64,000 nucleotides of DNA from Gnetum montanum (taxonomy: Eukaryota; Streptophyta; Gnetopsida; Gnetales; Gnetaceae), in the NCBI GenBank assembly GCA_015680685.1, contig MNCI01013583.1, positions 456,112 to 520,111 of the forward strand, read 5' to 3'. The notes under the pieces were generated by a model that made no database searches, was not told the DNA's origin, and was given only the letters and a program-made list of their open reading frames with translations. Below, in pieces: positions 38,137 to 48,740 of this stretch. Every line of letters starts with the position of its first letter. Within the stretch, counting starts at the first letter, position 1. The translations under genes were made by a program, and so were the position numbers.

Positions 38137-38511
38137 CTACATTACACAATTATTTACCCAATTATCTTGATACCATAGGACAAAGATGTAACACATGGTA
38201 TTGAATTTTGTATTATGATTGGAAATATTATTAACAAAAACATAGTAACCATCCATAAAACATAAAGAAAATAACTCATGAAAAGAGAAAATTATAAAGA
38301 AAATAAAAATAATAAGAAATGGAAAACATATTAAGAATTGAAAAACTTTGAAGAAATAGGAAAATGATAAAACATGTATAAAACAAAAAATAGAAATGCA
38401 CTTATTAGTTCTTAATTCAAGGTGGGGCATCTCCCCAAAAACTAAACTCATGGACAAGCATTCAAAAAATGGACCACACATTCCCTTGTTTATACACCAT
38501 AATTTTTCCAT
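38137..38511 (-). CDS. Hydrophobic ORF after the deleted pol, E7 copy
   Basis: This 124-codon open frame has MSLVFGEMPHLELRTNK at about residues 21-37 and then a long Phe/Ile/Leu/Ser-rich tail. The GEMP motif and tail correspond to the small ORFs at 9177-9428 (E2) and about 56580-56770 (E11). Here it is joined almost directly to gag/protease because pol has been deleted. A membrane role is possible, but the frame may be open only because the DNA is AT low-complexity. Confidence 0.35.
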   Translation of the reverse strand: MEKLWCINKGMCGPFFECLSMSLVFGEMPHLELRTNKCISIFCFIHVLSFSYFFKVFQFLICFPFLIIFIFFIIFSFHELFSLCFMDGYYVFVNNISNHNTKFNTMCYIFVLWYQDNWVNNCVM

Positions 38512-38833
38512 TTATCATATTTAGTAATTTAAGTTTTTTCTTGTTAGCATATTGAACATTGATGATAATTAGGTTTCGATCATTTGGAGACATATTTTTG
38601 GCTAGACTTGAAGGTATGTCCTTTTTAGAGGGTCCAGATATGTTTTCTTCTAGATTTTCTATTTTAATTCTTAGGTCTCCTTATTAATCATCTTCTTTTG
38701 GTATATAGTTAAAGTGTAAGATGTCTTTTTTTAAGTTCTTTATTTGGTTCATTTTCTTAGGACTAGGACTAATAAATGGGTTGGATGTTTTCATGCATCT
38801 TTTAAATGGTTTGGTATTCTTATTTTCTAATCA

Positions 38834-39160
38834 CTAGATATCTTTTGGTTTAGTGGCTATTATGTATACATAATTTTGCGTACATGCTTGTTCTTCAAGT
38901 TTGTTGTTGATTGGTAGAGAGATCATGTTATTACTTTGAGCTTTTAGCCCATAACTACACCCTTTGTCATTATTAGTAATGCATGAAATTTTTTGTCTCT
39001 TAACAATGATAAATTCATCTTTTATGTTATGTGTCCAAGTGGTGATGATTGTTCGTTTTTGCATAGAATTAGGAGACATTATTTTTGTGAGGAAGGGGGT
39101 TGCATCAGGTTGTCCTTGTGCTAGTTCTAATGAGCTAGTAGGTCTACTAGTCTTATTCAC
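38834..39160 (-). pseudogene. Protease fragment of E7
   Basis: An open frame of 108 codons contains KISCITNNDKGCSYG, matching KVPCITYNDTGCNYV in E11 (59802-60137), a stretch that follows the protease core in this family. The catalytic D-S/T-G region that should precede it is not present. Downstream, all of reverse transcriptase and integrase is missing. Confidence 0.6.
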
Positions 39161-39189
39161 ATGTGTGGGAAATATCCTAAAGAAAATAC

Positions 39190-41149
39190 ATTTTCAAGAT
39201 TTTTGCTGAGATCTGCTAACATTATCATTCACTTGTATGTTCATGAGAAAAGTGGCATTCTTCTCTTGAGGTTGTGACGTCAATCCTTTCTGCATTGTTG
39301 GTGGTGGTGACATATGTTGGAGGAAAGTATGACAGTATTGAGGATGTGATGAAGGATAAGAAGCATGAGATGGTGATCCCACAGGATATGTTGTGAGTTA
39401 ATGGTATTTAGGAGAATAGTAGGAGTAGTGATTTAAGGCATGAGAAGTAAAATCATTTGGAAAAATAGGTTGTTAAACATAGTATCCATAAGGGTCTAGT
39501 TAGTGATATGGATATTGCTAGCTTGTCGATGGCATTTCCCACAACTGTGGGTTTTGCCACTATGGTTTATAGTAGTCTTGAGGTTAATTAAAAAGTCCCA
39601 CAAGGATACTAGCATTGGTTTTAGGACAATCTATAATGACCTTGAAAGTAAGACAATCTTCTAGGCATTTTCTTTTCTACGAACTTAGGATTCAAAGCAA
39701 CTCTTGTAGATGTAACATAATTGGGTAATATTCCTTTGGATGTTTGTATTAGCAGATGTTACATCCATCCTCTTCACCTATATCTGAGTCTGCATCCTCT
39801 TCTACTACAGCTATTTTCCTTTTTTGCCAATAAGTATCCTTACATGTTTCCTTGTTCTTTTTCCTCCTTTTGTTTTGCTCTTTGATCTTATCTATTCGTG
39901 CTTCAATCTTAGCAATAGACTTTTGTATTGGAAAGGTTTTATGTAAAATCAACTCATCAAGAGCTTACTCTTTTTCCTGATCATAAATATGGACCTCCTT
40001 TTTGTGAAGAGCTAGGTCCCAATTATATTCCTTTATACTCTTCTCTTTTTACCATTTATTAAATTAGCCTTTGTATCTAATGGATTCTAAATCTTGATAA
40101 TCTTCCTTGAGCATAGATCCCAAGGATCTCCCTTGTTTTGGTATGAATCCCATCTATGATATGACAAAGCTACTCTTTTTAACAAAATCCTTGATCTAGG
40201 CATAGATGTAGTAGAGAATAGTATCTACCGAATGTTGCATTAAGGGATTCATGGTCCTCTTGCTTCCATTCTTGGATCTATTTTCTTATATTGGATACTT
40301 GTGAATAAGTTTGCCATGTTTCATTAAAGAGATCAAGCATTGTGGATCATTGGTGGATTGAATCTAGTTCCAATGATCTATACCAACTTTCATCTTCTTC
40401 TATTTGTATCCTAGGAAAGAGCTTAAGCTTTTGCCACCTACTTTCAATGTTTTGTAAGACATAGGCATCATGGAAGACTTGTAAATGATTTAGGGGATTA
40501 TAATTATAGCCTCCCTTATTTAGGAATGTTATTCATAGCAAATCATTTGATCTAGCTTTTCCTTTAATGCCTATGAGGTATTTGAACTACCTCCCTAATT
40601 TGTATCATGCTCCTAGTAGCCAAAAAGGGTTCATCATCATCAAACATATCATGGTGATCATCTCTATTTCTATTTCTCTAATAGTGATGATCTCGTCTAT
40701 GCTTACTTTAATGTCTTTCATCTTGTCTTTGATCTCTATTTATATCTTCATCTTAACCCCTTAGTATATCTCTATCTTCATACCTACATTCTTCATCATC
40801 AAAACTAGATGTTAAAGATGAAGAGATAGATGATGATCTAGGAGAATCACCATGGCTTCTATATCATCCCCTATGGTCCCTTTATTCATCTTTTCTAGGT
40901 TTAGAGTAGGTCCTAGGCCTTGAGGCCCTTCTTATTCTAGGTTACTCCATCCCCTCTAGGATTATGTACATTAGATGAACATAGTCTTTGAATGTAGGAA
41001 TGGTCTAAATGAGCATATGAGGCCACTTTGTTCAGTGGTTCACTCCAACTCTTTTGAATATAAATTCTATAATTGCTACTATCAATGTTTTGATCTTGTA
41101 ATGGACTATAGCCCCCACATGAAAGAGACATGTTTTTATATGATAACAT
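39190..41149 (-). pseudogene. gag pseudogene of E7
   Basis: The probable start is the ATG at 41149, about 100 bases after the primer site. The gag core at about 40190-40560 reads FHDAYVLQNIESRWQKLKLF, WYRSLELDSIHQWSTMLDLF (the Trp of HQW is a TAG in the DNA) and GRYYSLLHLCL. This is nearly colinear with E11 at 61440-61950. A basic Lys/Arg-rich stretch (39749-39952: KIKEQNKRRKKNKETCK) follows, as expected for a nucleic-acid-binding C-terminus, although I see no zinc knuckle. Several stops interrupt it. Confidence 0.7.
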
Positions 41150-41246
41150 TTATGTGACTTAAAATATTAGTATTTTTGAAAAGATAAATCATTAATGGTT
41201 TTACCGTAATCATTTATAATATAAATAATCTAGAAAACTAGCACCA

Positions 41247-41264
41247 TCCTTGGCAGTGGCGCTA
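41247..41264 (-). promoter_or_regulatory. Primer-binding site of E7, tRNA-Asp type
   Basis: Minus-strand TAGCGCCACTGCCAAGGA matches 13 of 18 positions of TGGCGCCGTTGCCGGGGA (complement of the tRNA-Asp 3' end). All five differences are transitions. It directly follows the LTR end. Confidence 0.75.
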
Positions 41265-42345
41265 TGATGAGCAGCGAGTATCTCCTATACCCAACCATAC
41301 AAATCAAAGTGTTCATGTGCAATTTGGTTGAATTCTGTGGATGGGACTAGTATGGTATCTATATTGTTAAGCATCAATTGCAAGTTGTTGTCTTCTCACT
41401 TGAACTAGTGGTAGCTTTATCATGTATGGTTTAGTTCAAAGTGAGGCATATGATTATTAGTGTTGTGTAGCTAAGGCTAAATTATATGAAAATATGAAAA
41501 TTAATTATTTAATCTAATTAATAATAAGAAGATGAATCTTAAACTATCCTAAGGGCAATGAGTATCTATTCTTACCCTATTGTACACATCCTGAACTCAT
41601 GTACCCACTACTGGGATTACCAATTATTATGCTACTGGGTGAACCAAGCAATAACACTACTGGGATTACCAAGAGAATGCGTGTATACACTTGAAACTAG
41701 TCGTGCTCATTCTATTGATTGATTAACATGCATGGAAATGTAAATATGAACTCAATACGTAGAAATTAAACTACATTGAAAGTAAATCTATTCTAAGTCA
41801 AACTATTGTATGAATATAAATCAATCTTGATCTTCTTATCATTCATGAAATGTGTCTAGGTACAATGCCACTTGAATAAGACTCTATACAATTGACTTAA
41901 ACCCATGCTACAAGCACTCACTAACTATTTGTTAAGATTACAAAATAAAACTACAAGAGTTTAGCTACACTATTGACCAAATGGTGCCAAATATGTTATG
42001 GTTGCTCACATATTTATAGGAAAATATAGGCATTGCATCAATGAAGATGCATTAATGCATTTAGTTACATGAAGGAAGATGCATCGATGAGGTTGCGTTG
42101 ATGAGGATGTGTTGACACAACTAAGTTATAGCAGATGCGATATCACATCTATGATATAACAAATGTGATATATTATCTATGATGTAGCAACCAACTAAGA
42201 CACACTGATAGGGATGCTATAATGAAAATGTCATGTATCATCTATGATATAGCATCTACAATGTCTTAGCCAATTGATACACTTGACAAAATGATGCTTC
42301 ATGATGTCCCCATGACTCAGCTACGTAACATATCAAGTCTCATCA
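41265..42345 (-). repeat. 5' LTR of E7 (1081 bp)
   Basis: It starts tgatgagcagcgagtatctc and ends aagtctcatca, with TATA at 42011-42018. The U3 at 42120-42260 has gatgcgatatcacatctatg, in which one CpG of the E12-type decamer GCGATATCGC is kept and one lost. It contains an about 100-bp block near 41595-41700 (with two cactactgggattacca copies) absent from its partner LTR. Confidence 0.92.
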
Positions 42346-43160
42346 AGCTACTTCTGCAATCTTTCTTAGTACAAAAAAAAAACTAATGTAACATGGTGCT
42401 AATTTTTCCTTCTTACCAAATCTCATAATTATTTTCAAAGAAGAAACTTTAAGAAAAGCTTATTCACTAATACTAAATTTCAATGGTCTTCATTTACTAT
42501 GCACATTGATGAGACGCGATTTGCATGTGCCGCGATATCGCGTATGCGATATCGCGTCCCGCCGCCNTAATAACCTTAATTTATTTTGTAGTATCTGCTA
42601 TGATATCTATGATGACCTTCTATCTATCTTCCAAACTATTCCAACAAAAAGGTGTATGATAAGATCTACCATACAATGCTTCATATGATAATACCTTCAA
42701 ACTTACCTAATAACTATTGTTATAAGAAAACTCTACCAAAGATAGGATCCTATCTTAAATATTCTTGTAATACAAAGCACAAGCTTTGATCATATACTTC
42801 AAGATCTAATTCATTCTTCTTATCTAATCTTCTATCTAAGGATGATAAGCTAAATTGAGGTTTGAGTTCATTTCCAAACTTTTCTAAAATACCTATCAAA
42901 ATCTAGAAGTAAACTTAACATCTCTATTAAAAATAATCTTAACTAGAATGTCATGAAGTCTAATAATCTTTAAAAGGAATAATTATGAAATCTCTTCAAC
43001 ATTAATTGATTCCTCTATAGCTAGAAAGTAATAAGATTTAGTCAAAAGGGCTATAAATACAAGAATGATATCCTTCCTAGTTTTAATACAAGGTAATCCT
43101 ATGAAGAAATATATGTCAATAACTTTTCACTTCTACTCTAGAATGTTTTGAAGATGAATA
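42346..43160 (-). pseudogene. Integrase of E6
   Basis: Minus-strand translation gives LTKSYYFLAIEESINVEEIS, IIRLHDILVKIIFNRDVKFT (the second catalytic Asp region), LVEFSYNNSYQVSLKVLSYE and ALYGRSYHTPFCW. After the 60-bp LTR stub E8 comes FLKVSSLKIIMRFGKKEKLAP and RKIAEVA. These are hallmark strings of Tekay/Del-type integrase. Multiple stops and frameshifts are present. The frame resumes at 35335 beyond E7. Confidence 0.8.
42507..42566 (+). repeat. E8: 60-bp LTR head ending at an assembly gap
   Basis: It starts TGATGAGACGCGAT, as E12 does at 63572, and has GCGATATCGC at 42532-42541 and 42546-42555. It then stops at an unknown base (42567). Integrase of E6 continues on both sides. Probably a full or solo LTR is present in the genome here and was collapsed at the gap. 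Confidence 0.75.
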
Positions 43161-43379
43161 TGTCCACTAGTTCTCTAATATTCTACCTTGACTTACTGAC
43201 AAATCAAAAGCTTGGCCACTTTAATAACATTAACTCTAGGACATATAATCTATCTTTAAGCCTTATCAAACCTACACCATCAATCATAAAAGAAACAAAA
43301 TCTTATATTGATACCAAGGATCTAAGAATTGCTAAGAGATAATATCATTTTTTATGCTAGATAAGATAGTAAGATTATG

Positions 43380-43645
43380 TAGTTTCCCAAATATCCTACT
43401 TGGTGCATCCACTAATGTATTTCCTTTTTCTAGAAGATACTAAATTATGAACTCAAAATCTACCAACAACTCCATCCATCTTCTCTATTTCATATTCTAC
43501 TATGATTGACTCATCACATACTACAAACTTTTCTAATCCATCCAAAGACTAATATGTTTTTCATAAAAGTAGCACCTCCAAATTTTTAGAACAAATACTA
43601 TAAAATAAAGCTCTAAATCATGTGTTAAGTATCTAGTCTTACAAC
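43380..43645 (-). pseudogene. RNase H C-terminal part of E6
   Basis: The minus strand reads YLTHDLELYFIVFVLKIWRC, then RRWMELLVDFEFII, matching the Y.THDLEL..VVFALK.WRHYL and RRW.ELL.DYD..I.YHPGK wording of Ty3 RNase H. The N-terminal part is about 1.2 kb away at 44870-45000, so something has inserted in between. Confidence 0.7.
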
Positions 43646-44868
43646 ATTTTTATTAAGGATTTATGTATTGTTATAAGATCCTTTGGATATAATGATGATA
43701 GAAGTTTTAGCTCCAAACTCCTTTGAAAAAGTTACCATGAGTTGACCATGAGTCTATGTAAGGTTGTCGTATTATAGCATGAGTCGCTATCAAAGACCAA
43801 GAGTCAACCATGAGTCATGGTTAAAATGTAAGGATTGCTGAAGTAGGTTGTAATAATAAAAGATATGATCATGAGTTATCCACAAGTCGTGATGGTCAAC
43901 CACTAATAGATCACAAGTCATGGTTGTAAACCATGAATGCCCCCCATATGTCAAGGTAATCATGAATATACCATGAGCCATTGTGAGGTTGAAATCCTGT
44001 AATAAACTTGCCATAATTCATGGTGAGATCATGGCAATGTGTTTAGCACAAAAAAGGAAAACTTCAATAGTGATTTCTGCAAATATTTCAAGCAAGGGGC
44101 CTTCAAACCTTAAAATGATGAATCTTAGGCCTTTAAATGAATAAAATTTAGGTCTTAAATTGATTAAAACACTAAGAAATAACTTTATAATAGAAGATTG
44201 AAATCAACTCTAGCAATTCTTGAAATTAAGAAAACTTAAGAACTTATGTAATTGTGAACTAAGATAAAAGATTGAGAACATGTAAAACATCTAAGAACTT
44301 AAGAGCTAAGATGAGAAATGATAACATGAATGAGAGTTTTGATCAACTTATGAACAAGTAAAAACATGAAAATAACTTAAGATTATGTGAAAATGGACAC
44401 AGATCAAAACATTGTGAACATAATAATAAAAAAGAGAAAATGCTCTTAAGAGACTTTCCATAGCATAAATGGGATGGACACATACAAAATTTCTAAAAAA
44501 TATATGCCTCTTTTAAGATTTTTAGCAACAATTGGAGTAAGATTTATACAAGTTTGAGGAACTGGCCATGCATGGTCACTATCACTCTCACCATGACTTT
44601 CATTCCTAGAGCATATTTTTTATGTTTGACATTTCATGAATTCACTAACCAACTATAACTCCACCAAGACACCTCACAAGTCACAACTCCACTACTATGT
44701 GCAGATGCACATGCACATGTGTACACATTATTCTACAAAGTTTATTTTTTATTTTTTGAAAATAGAACATCTAACCACATAGGCCTCATGGACTCCTAAG
44801 GTACATGACCTATAGAATTTAACACATAAGGAAAAAAACATGAAACACATGAGCACCTTAGGCAGTTT
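43645..44868. mobile_element. Unidentified 1.2-kb insertion in RNase H of E6
   Basis: It splits the RNase H pseudogene. At 43735-44040 it has many imperfect copies of atgagtcatggt and accatgagt-type sequence, partly palindromic. The rest is AT-rich with no coding domain. I could not define termini or a target duplication, so the class is unknown. It might instead be several small insertions. Confidence 0.45.
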
Positions 44869-45643
44869 CCTATAGTTTCAATTGCCTCAAGGCCTAAGCC
44901 AACACCTTACCTTCTTGCATCAAAACAACCTCATAGCCTTCTCCAAAAGCATCTATGTAGACATCATAAGGCTACTAAGAAGCAAGTAAGGTTCAAATTG
45001 GTGTTATGGTTAATATCTCTTTAACTTCTCAAAATCTTTCTAGTAAACATCACTCTAAGAGAAAACACAATCCTTCCTTAGAAACTTGTGGAGAGGGGTT
45101 TCTATGTTAGATAAGTCTTTAACAAATCTTCTATAGTAACCTCCTAATCCCAAGAAACATTTATAATTGAGAAAAATGGTCAATCCTTAATCACTAACAC
45201 CTTAGAAAGATCCACTGCCATACCTGCTCCTAACACCATGTGACCAAGAAACAAGATCTCTTTCTTGTAAAATGTACGCTTAGAGGAATATGCAAATAGT
45301 TGGTGTTCCCTCAAATTCTATTATATTATCCTTAAAGTTTTCTTATGTTTCACTTCATTCTTAAAATAGACCAATATTTCTTCAAAAAAATCATTAAAAT
45401 AGATCTAAGGATGTAAAACAATGTTCATCAAATGCATAAAAATTGCTAGGACATTAATCAATCCAAAGGACATGATAGGGAACTTATAATGTCTATACAT
45501 TTTTCTAAAGACTATTTTTAGAACATATTTCTTCTTCATTCTAACTTGATGGTTGATGAGTCATGGTCTGTCAGGTCCTGTTATCAGGCCCCTATTGTCT
45601 AATGGGTCCCAACATCGGACCCCCGACCCTCGTTATCGGGTAT

Positions 45644-45708
45644 GCGATATCGCGACACAAGTGATATCAAGTACGCGATATCGCAGTTCCCATGTGAGCC
45701 TATAAATA
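45644..45708 (+). promoter_or_regulatory. U3 decamers and TATA box of E9
   Basis: Two GCGATATCGC palindromes sit 56 and 25 bases upstream of TATAAATAAGAGG, which is also the TATA context of E12 (63754). The arrangement defines the promoter of the LTR family. What binds the decamer is unknown. Confidence 0.6.
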
Positions 45709-45979
45709 AGAGGTGGCGCACTTGGTTTTGGCATTAGTTCTTAGTCCCTTACCCAAACTCTTGCAGTTTTTCCTTCTTAGAGTTAGAATTATTTCTCAGT
45801 GCATGCCCACAGTGTGATGATTGTAAATTGTACAACATCCTTTATTTGAGTGTGACGTACTTGGACACGCACATGACCAGAAATAAAGATTAAGATTACT
45901 TCATCATTGTAGCATTCACTTGGTCTAATTATTTAATTGTTATTGTTATTTATTACTTTCGTAGTTAATATCTCTTCAC

Positions 45980-46086
45980 NNNNNNNNNNNNNNNNNNNNN
46001 NNNNNNNNNNNNNNNNNNNNNNNNNNNNNNNNNNNNNNNNNNNNNNNNNNNNNNNNNNNNNNNNNNNNNNNNNNNNNNNNNNNNNN
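45980..46086. other. Run of 107 unknown bases
   Basis: This is an assembly gap inside the solo LTR E9. The real size of the missing sequence cannot be known from the window. Confidence 0.98.
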
Positions 46087-46749
46087 AAACCATACATGAC
46101 AAAGCAAATACTAGTCCAGGTGGGAAGATAGTGAACTACGATCAACGAGTAACTATCTAGATACCACAACTAGCCCGTTGCGAAGTTCGACCGGATTGTG
46201 CATGAAACGCTCGTATTCGTATGGTTGAGTGTAGGGGTACCTCACCACTCATCAATGGTAATCAAACTTCAAATTAATAAATCCTTAATCTTGAGTAAAA
46301 AAATATTGGTTTCAAGTTGTTACTTGATTCAACTACCTATAGTCAATAAATAGTCTCAAAATATCATCCTTCTTCTTCTCAAATAGAACTGGAGCACCAT
46401 GGAGAGACACTAGGTTAGTTCAAATCTTTGTCTATCAATTCTTGAATTTGAACTTTTACTTTGGCAATTTCCATGGAAGACATCCTATGTGGAACCTTGG
46501 AAATAGGTTCGATTTTAAGCTTTAAAGTAATCTCAAATTCAATGTTTTTTTCAGTTAATAACATAGGAATTTCTTTCTTAAATACATCTATGAATTTCCA
46601 AACCACTAGAATATGATCCACATGATCTTTTTCTATGTCATTAACTAATAACATGTAGCAATTGTGGCCTTTCTTCCACAACTTCTTCTAATTATTAGTG
46701 GTTACCAAGTTGACCTTAATCTGTTTGTTATTTGTTTAGATCTTAACTT

Positions 46750-47465
46750 CTTTCTCATAAGGGAATTAAAGTGTAAGGTTCTTAACTTCTACAATTTAAA
46801 AATCCTCCATTCTTAGAGAGCCACTCCATCTAAGAATCACATCATATTCTCTAATATTCATCCTTATAAGATCACTAATCCACTTTAAAATCTTGAATCT
46901 CAATGTCAGTTAAAGACAGAACATCCATATTCACTATCCCTAGGGAATTAACTAATGAACTCACTAGAATTGAAATCAAGGTTGAAATATTGTGTTGTAA
47001 ATGATTTGCCACTCTAGAATCCTCCACAATTATGACTACATTGAGCCATTATTTCTAGTTAATCTACCAAAATTATATTTCTTCTTAGGAGTTTCCATCT
47101 TGATTGACATTTGTTGACTTGGTAGGTTACAAAATATGTTTGATTATATGGTGGCATCATCCAAAAGTTGAAGAACTTCCTTACTTCTCTTAATATAGAT
47201 ATTATTAAGGAAACTTTCACTCCATCCAAAGATAGAAAGATCACATGCTTAAATTATTCTATTAAAGCTAGCTCCCAAAGGTTACCTATCATCCTTAGTT
47301 GAACACTTATTTTGTTGATGTTGCACCACTCTAATAGCTAGATCTTCTTAGAATAATCATCTAAAAGGGTCTCTTGAGTTTGGCTCTTTTCTTTGAAAAA
47401 TCTCTAACTTTTCTAATTGTTGACCTACTAAAACCACTAATATAAAGATACTTATCAAACTTTCA
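46750..47465 (-). pseudogene. Protease and residual gag region of E6
   Basis: Minus-strand DLIRMNIREYDVILRWSGSL resembles the D....D.ILGMDWL segment of Tekay-type proteases. An open stretch at 47059-47244 follows upstream without a clear motif. Less than 0.8 kb separates the primer site from the RT start, so most of gag has been deleted. Confidence 0.5.
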
Positions 47466-47477
47466 TCTCTAATACAA
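47466..47477 (-). promoter_or_regulatory. Decayed initiator-Met primer site of E6
   Basis: The plus-strand tctctaatacaa corresponds to gctctgatacca, the reverse of the usual primer site. It lies 3 bases before TGTAACACCCC at 47481, a typical Tekay-type LTR end. Confidence 0.5.
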
Positions 47478-47480
47478 ACT

Positions 47481-47990
47481 TGTAACACCCCTAACCTAGG
47501 CTTAAGCTAAAAAAGCTTTACACAAAACAAAATTCTAGGGCAATACTTACAAGATTTTTGTACTTAAAGATTTTTTGTACTTAAAAAATTTATGAAATTG
47601 CATGCAATACCTAAAGTGAGTTAGGTAAAAAGGAAAGAAGCTTGTAGAAACAAAAAAGAAAAGAGACTACAGAGAAAAAACATCTAAATTAAATTGCAAA
47701 AATGTTAAACATTAGAGGGTTAACATTAGCTTGGTAGCCAAGTATACAATGTCGAATATCATGGATGAGTTTTTTTTTTTTTTTCAGATTTTTCAGATGC
47801 TAGGGCATTCCCTAAAAGTAATGCACAATAGTCACAAGGTCGAATTACTATGGAAAATGGGCAAAGGCTTGCTAGGGCATCCTTTAGAAATGCCATCCAA
47901 TGTTGTTGCTTGGATATTGTGAAAAGTAGATAAGGGTTTCCACATCAAGAACAAGTGTAAATAAAGAAGCAAGTTTAGTGACAAAAATTT
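47481..47990 (-). repeat. Partial 5' LTR of E6
   Basis: It starts TGTAACACCCCTAACCTAGG next to the primer site. The far end is not defined because LINE coding sequence begins by about 48000. No matching 3' LTR was recognised. A 17-base T run lies near 47768. Confidence 0.45.
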
Positions 47991-47999
47991 CAAAAGACA

Positions 48000-48740
48000 A
48001 CTTGGAACATTAGCACACTTAAGGAAAAACAATCTTTGAAATTACTAACTCCATGAAAAAGATGAAGAATCCGCATTGCTTACCTCTAAGAAATAAGATG
48101 AAATAGGGATAAAGCTAAAGATCTAAACTAGGGGTACAAACTCTTCTACTCATTAAAAGAAACTCACCAAAATGAAGTGGGCATCATCATTGATCAATAT
48201 ATGAAAGCTAAAATAGTACATATATTTTGCTATGGCAATCGAATTATTGGCATCAAACTTGTACTTGGAAATGAAATCATCAACGTATGTGTTACACAAA
48301 TTGTGTTATAAAATTTGATTAAGCAGTAGTTTTGGAATTCCATGGACCAAGTGCTTTAAGAAATTCCCCCAACAAAAAGCATATTCATTCGAGGGAATTT
48401 TAATGGTCATGTTATAATATGAAAATGGAATATGACAGGATTTATGGAGGACAAGAATTTGGAAAGTGCAATGATATAAGAGATTCACTACTGCAATTTG
48501 TAAGTACTTACTTATGACCTTGAAATTGTAAATACTTATCTCAAAAAGAGAAAAGAACATTTAATTACATACAAGAGTGGTATTGATAAAACATAAATTG
48601 ATTATTTTTTACTACACAAGAAAGACTCAGTCATGTGTAAAGACTACAAGATCATACCTAAAAAGTTCCTTGTAACTCTGCATTGACTAATGATCATGGA
48701 TTTAGCTATATAGAGCTTTAAAGGTAGCACCAAAAAAGTG
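48000..48740 (+). pseudogene. LINE endonuclease domain (E10)
   Basis: TWNISTLKEKQSLKLL near 48005-48050 corresponds to the TWN start of APE-type endonucleases. KAKDLN.GYKLFYS, EVGIIIDQYMKAKIV, IIGIKLVLGNEIINV, IFIRGNFNGHV (for the usual GGDLNGHVG), LEIVNTYLKKRKEHLITYKS and IDYFLLHKKDSVMCKDYKII follow in order. Stops and frame changes make it inactive. The family's enzyme nicks target DNA to prime reverse transcription. Confidence 0.8.

Larger units (their letters stand above)
35336..42345 (-). mobile_element. E7: two-LTR, gag-only deletion derivative (7.0 kb)
   Basis: Both LTRs, a tRNA-Asp-type primer site and a G-rich polypurine tract are visible, so both ends are defined. The interior (36317-41264) has gag, a protease fragment, the hydrophobic ORF and the 3' untranslated region of the family, but no reverse transcriptase, RNase H, integrase or accessory ORF. 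It sits inside integrase of E6. The flanking 5-mers (taata, agcta) do not give a convincing target duplication. Confidence 0.88.
45554..46254 (+). mobile_element. E9: solo LTR with perfect 5-bp target duplication
   Basis: It starts TGATGAGTCATGG and ends CCACTCATCA. Both flanks are atggt (45549-45553 and 46255-46259), a perfect target-site duplication. The RT frame of E6 continues on both sides. It contains GCGATATCGC at 45644-45653 and 45675-45684 and TATAAATA at 45701-45708. A run of unknown bases (45980-46086) hides part of it, so the true length is unknown. Solo LTRs arise by recombination between the two LTRs of one element. Confidence 0.92.
44870..46681 (-). pseudogene. Reverse transcriptase and RNase H start of E6
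   Basis: The open stretch at 46415-46681 has FKKEIPMLLTEKNIEFEI and ISKVPHRMSSMEIAKVKVQI, the N-terminal RT wording of chromoviruses. It continues with APVLFEKKKDD and RLFIDYR. It is interrupted by the solo LTR E9 and resumes at 45553 with HQVRMKKKYVLKIVF and FPIMSFGLINVLAIFMHLMN. The catalytic motif region reads FNDFFEEILVYFKN, so the F/Y-x-D-D box is lost. RNase H starts as DVYIDAFGEGYEVVLMQEGK near 44900-44980. Confidence 0.82.
34990..47990 (-). mobile_element. E6: Tekay-like Ty3 chromovirus, broken by later insertions
   Basis: Minus-strand fragments occur in the correct order for one element. LTR end and primer site lie at 47466-47500, protease at about 46750-47000, reverse transcriptase at 44900-46681, RNase H at 44870-45000 and 43380-43645, integrase at 42346-43160, and the chromodomain-like tail at 35040-35335. 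The gaps hold E9 (45554-46254), a 1.2-kb insert (43645-44868), E8 (42507-42566) and E7 (35336-42345). Integrase wording (SYEALYGRSYHTPFCW) and the initiator-Met primer site fit the Tekay/Del lineage. Most of gag is missing. Confidence 0.8.
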
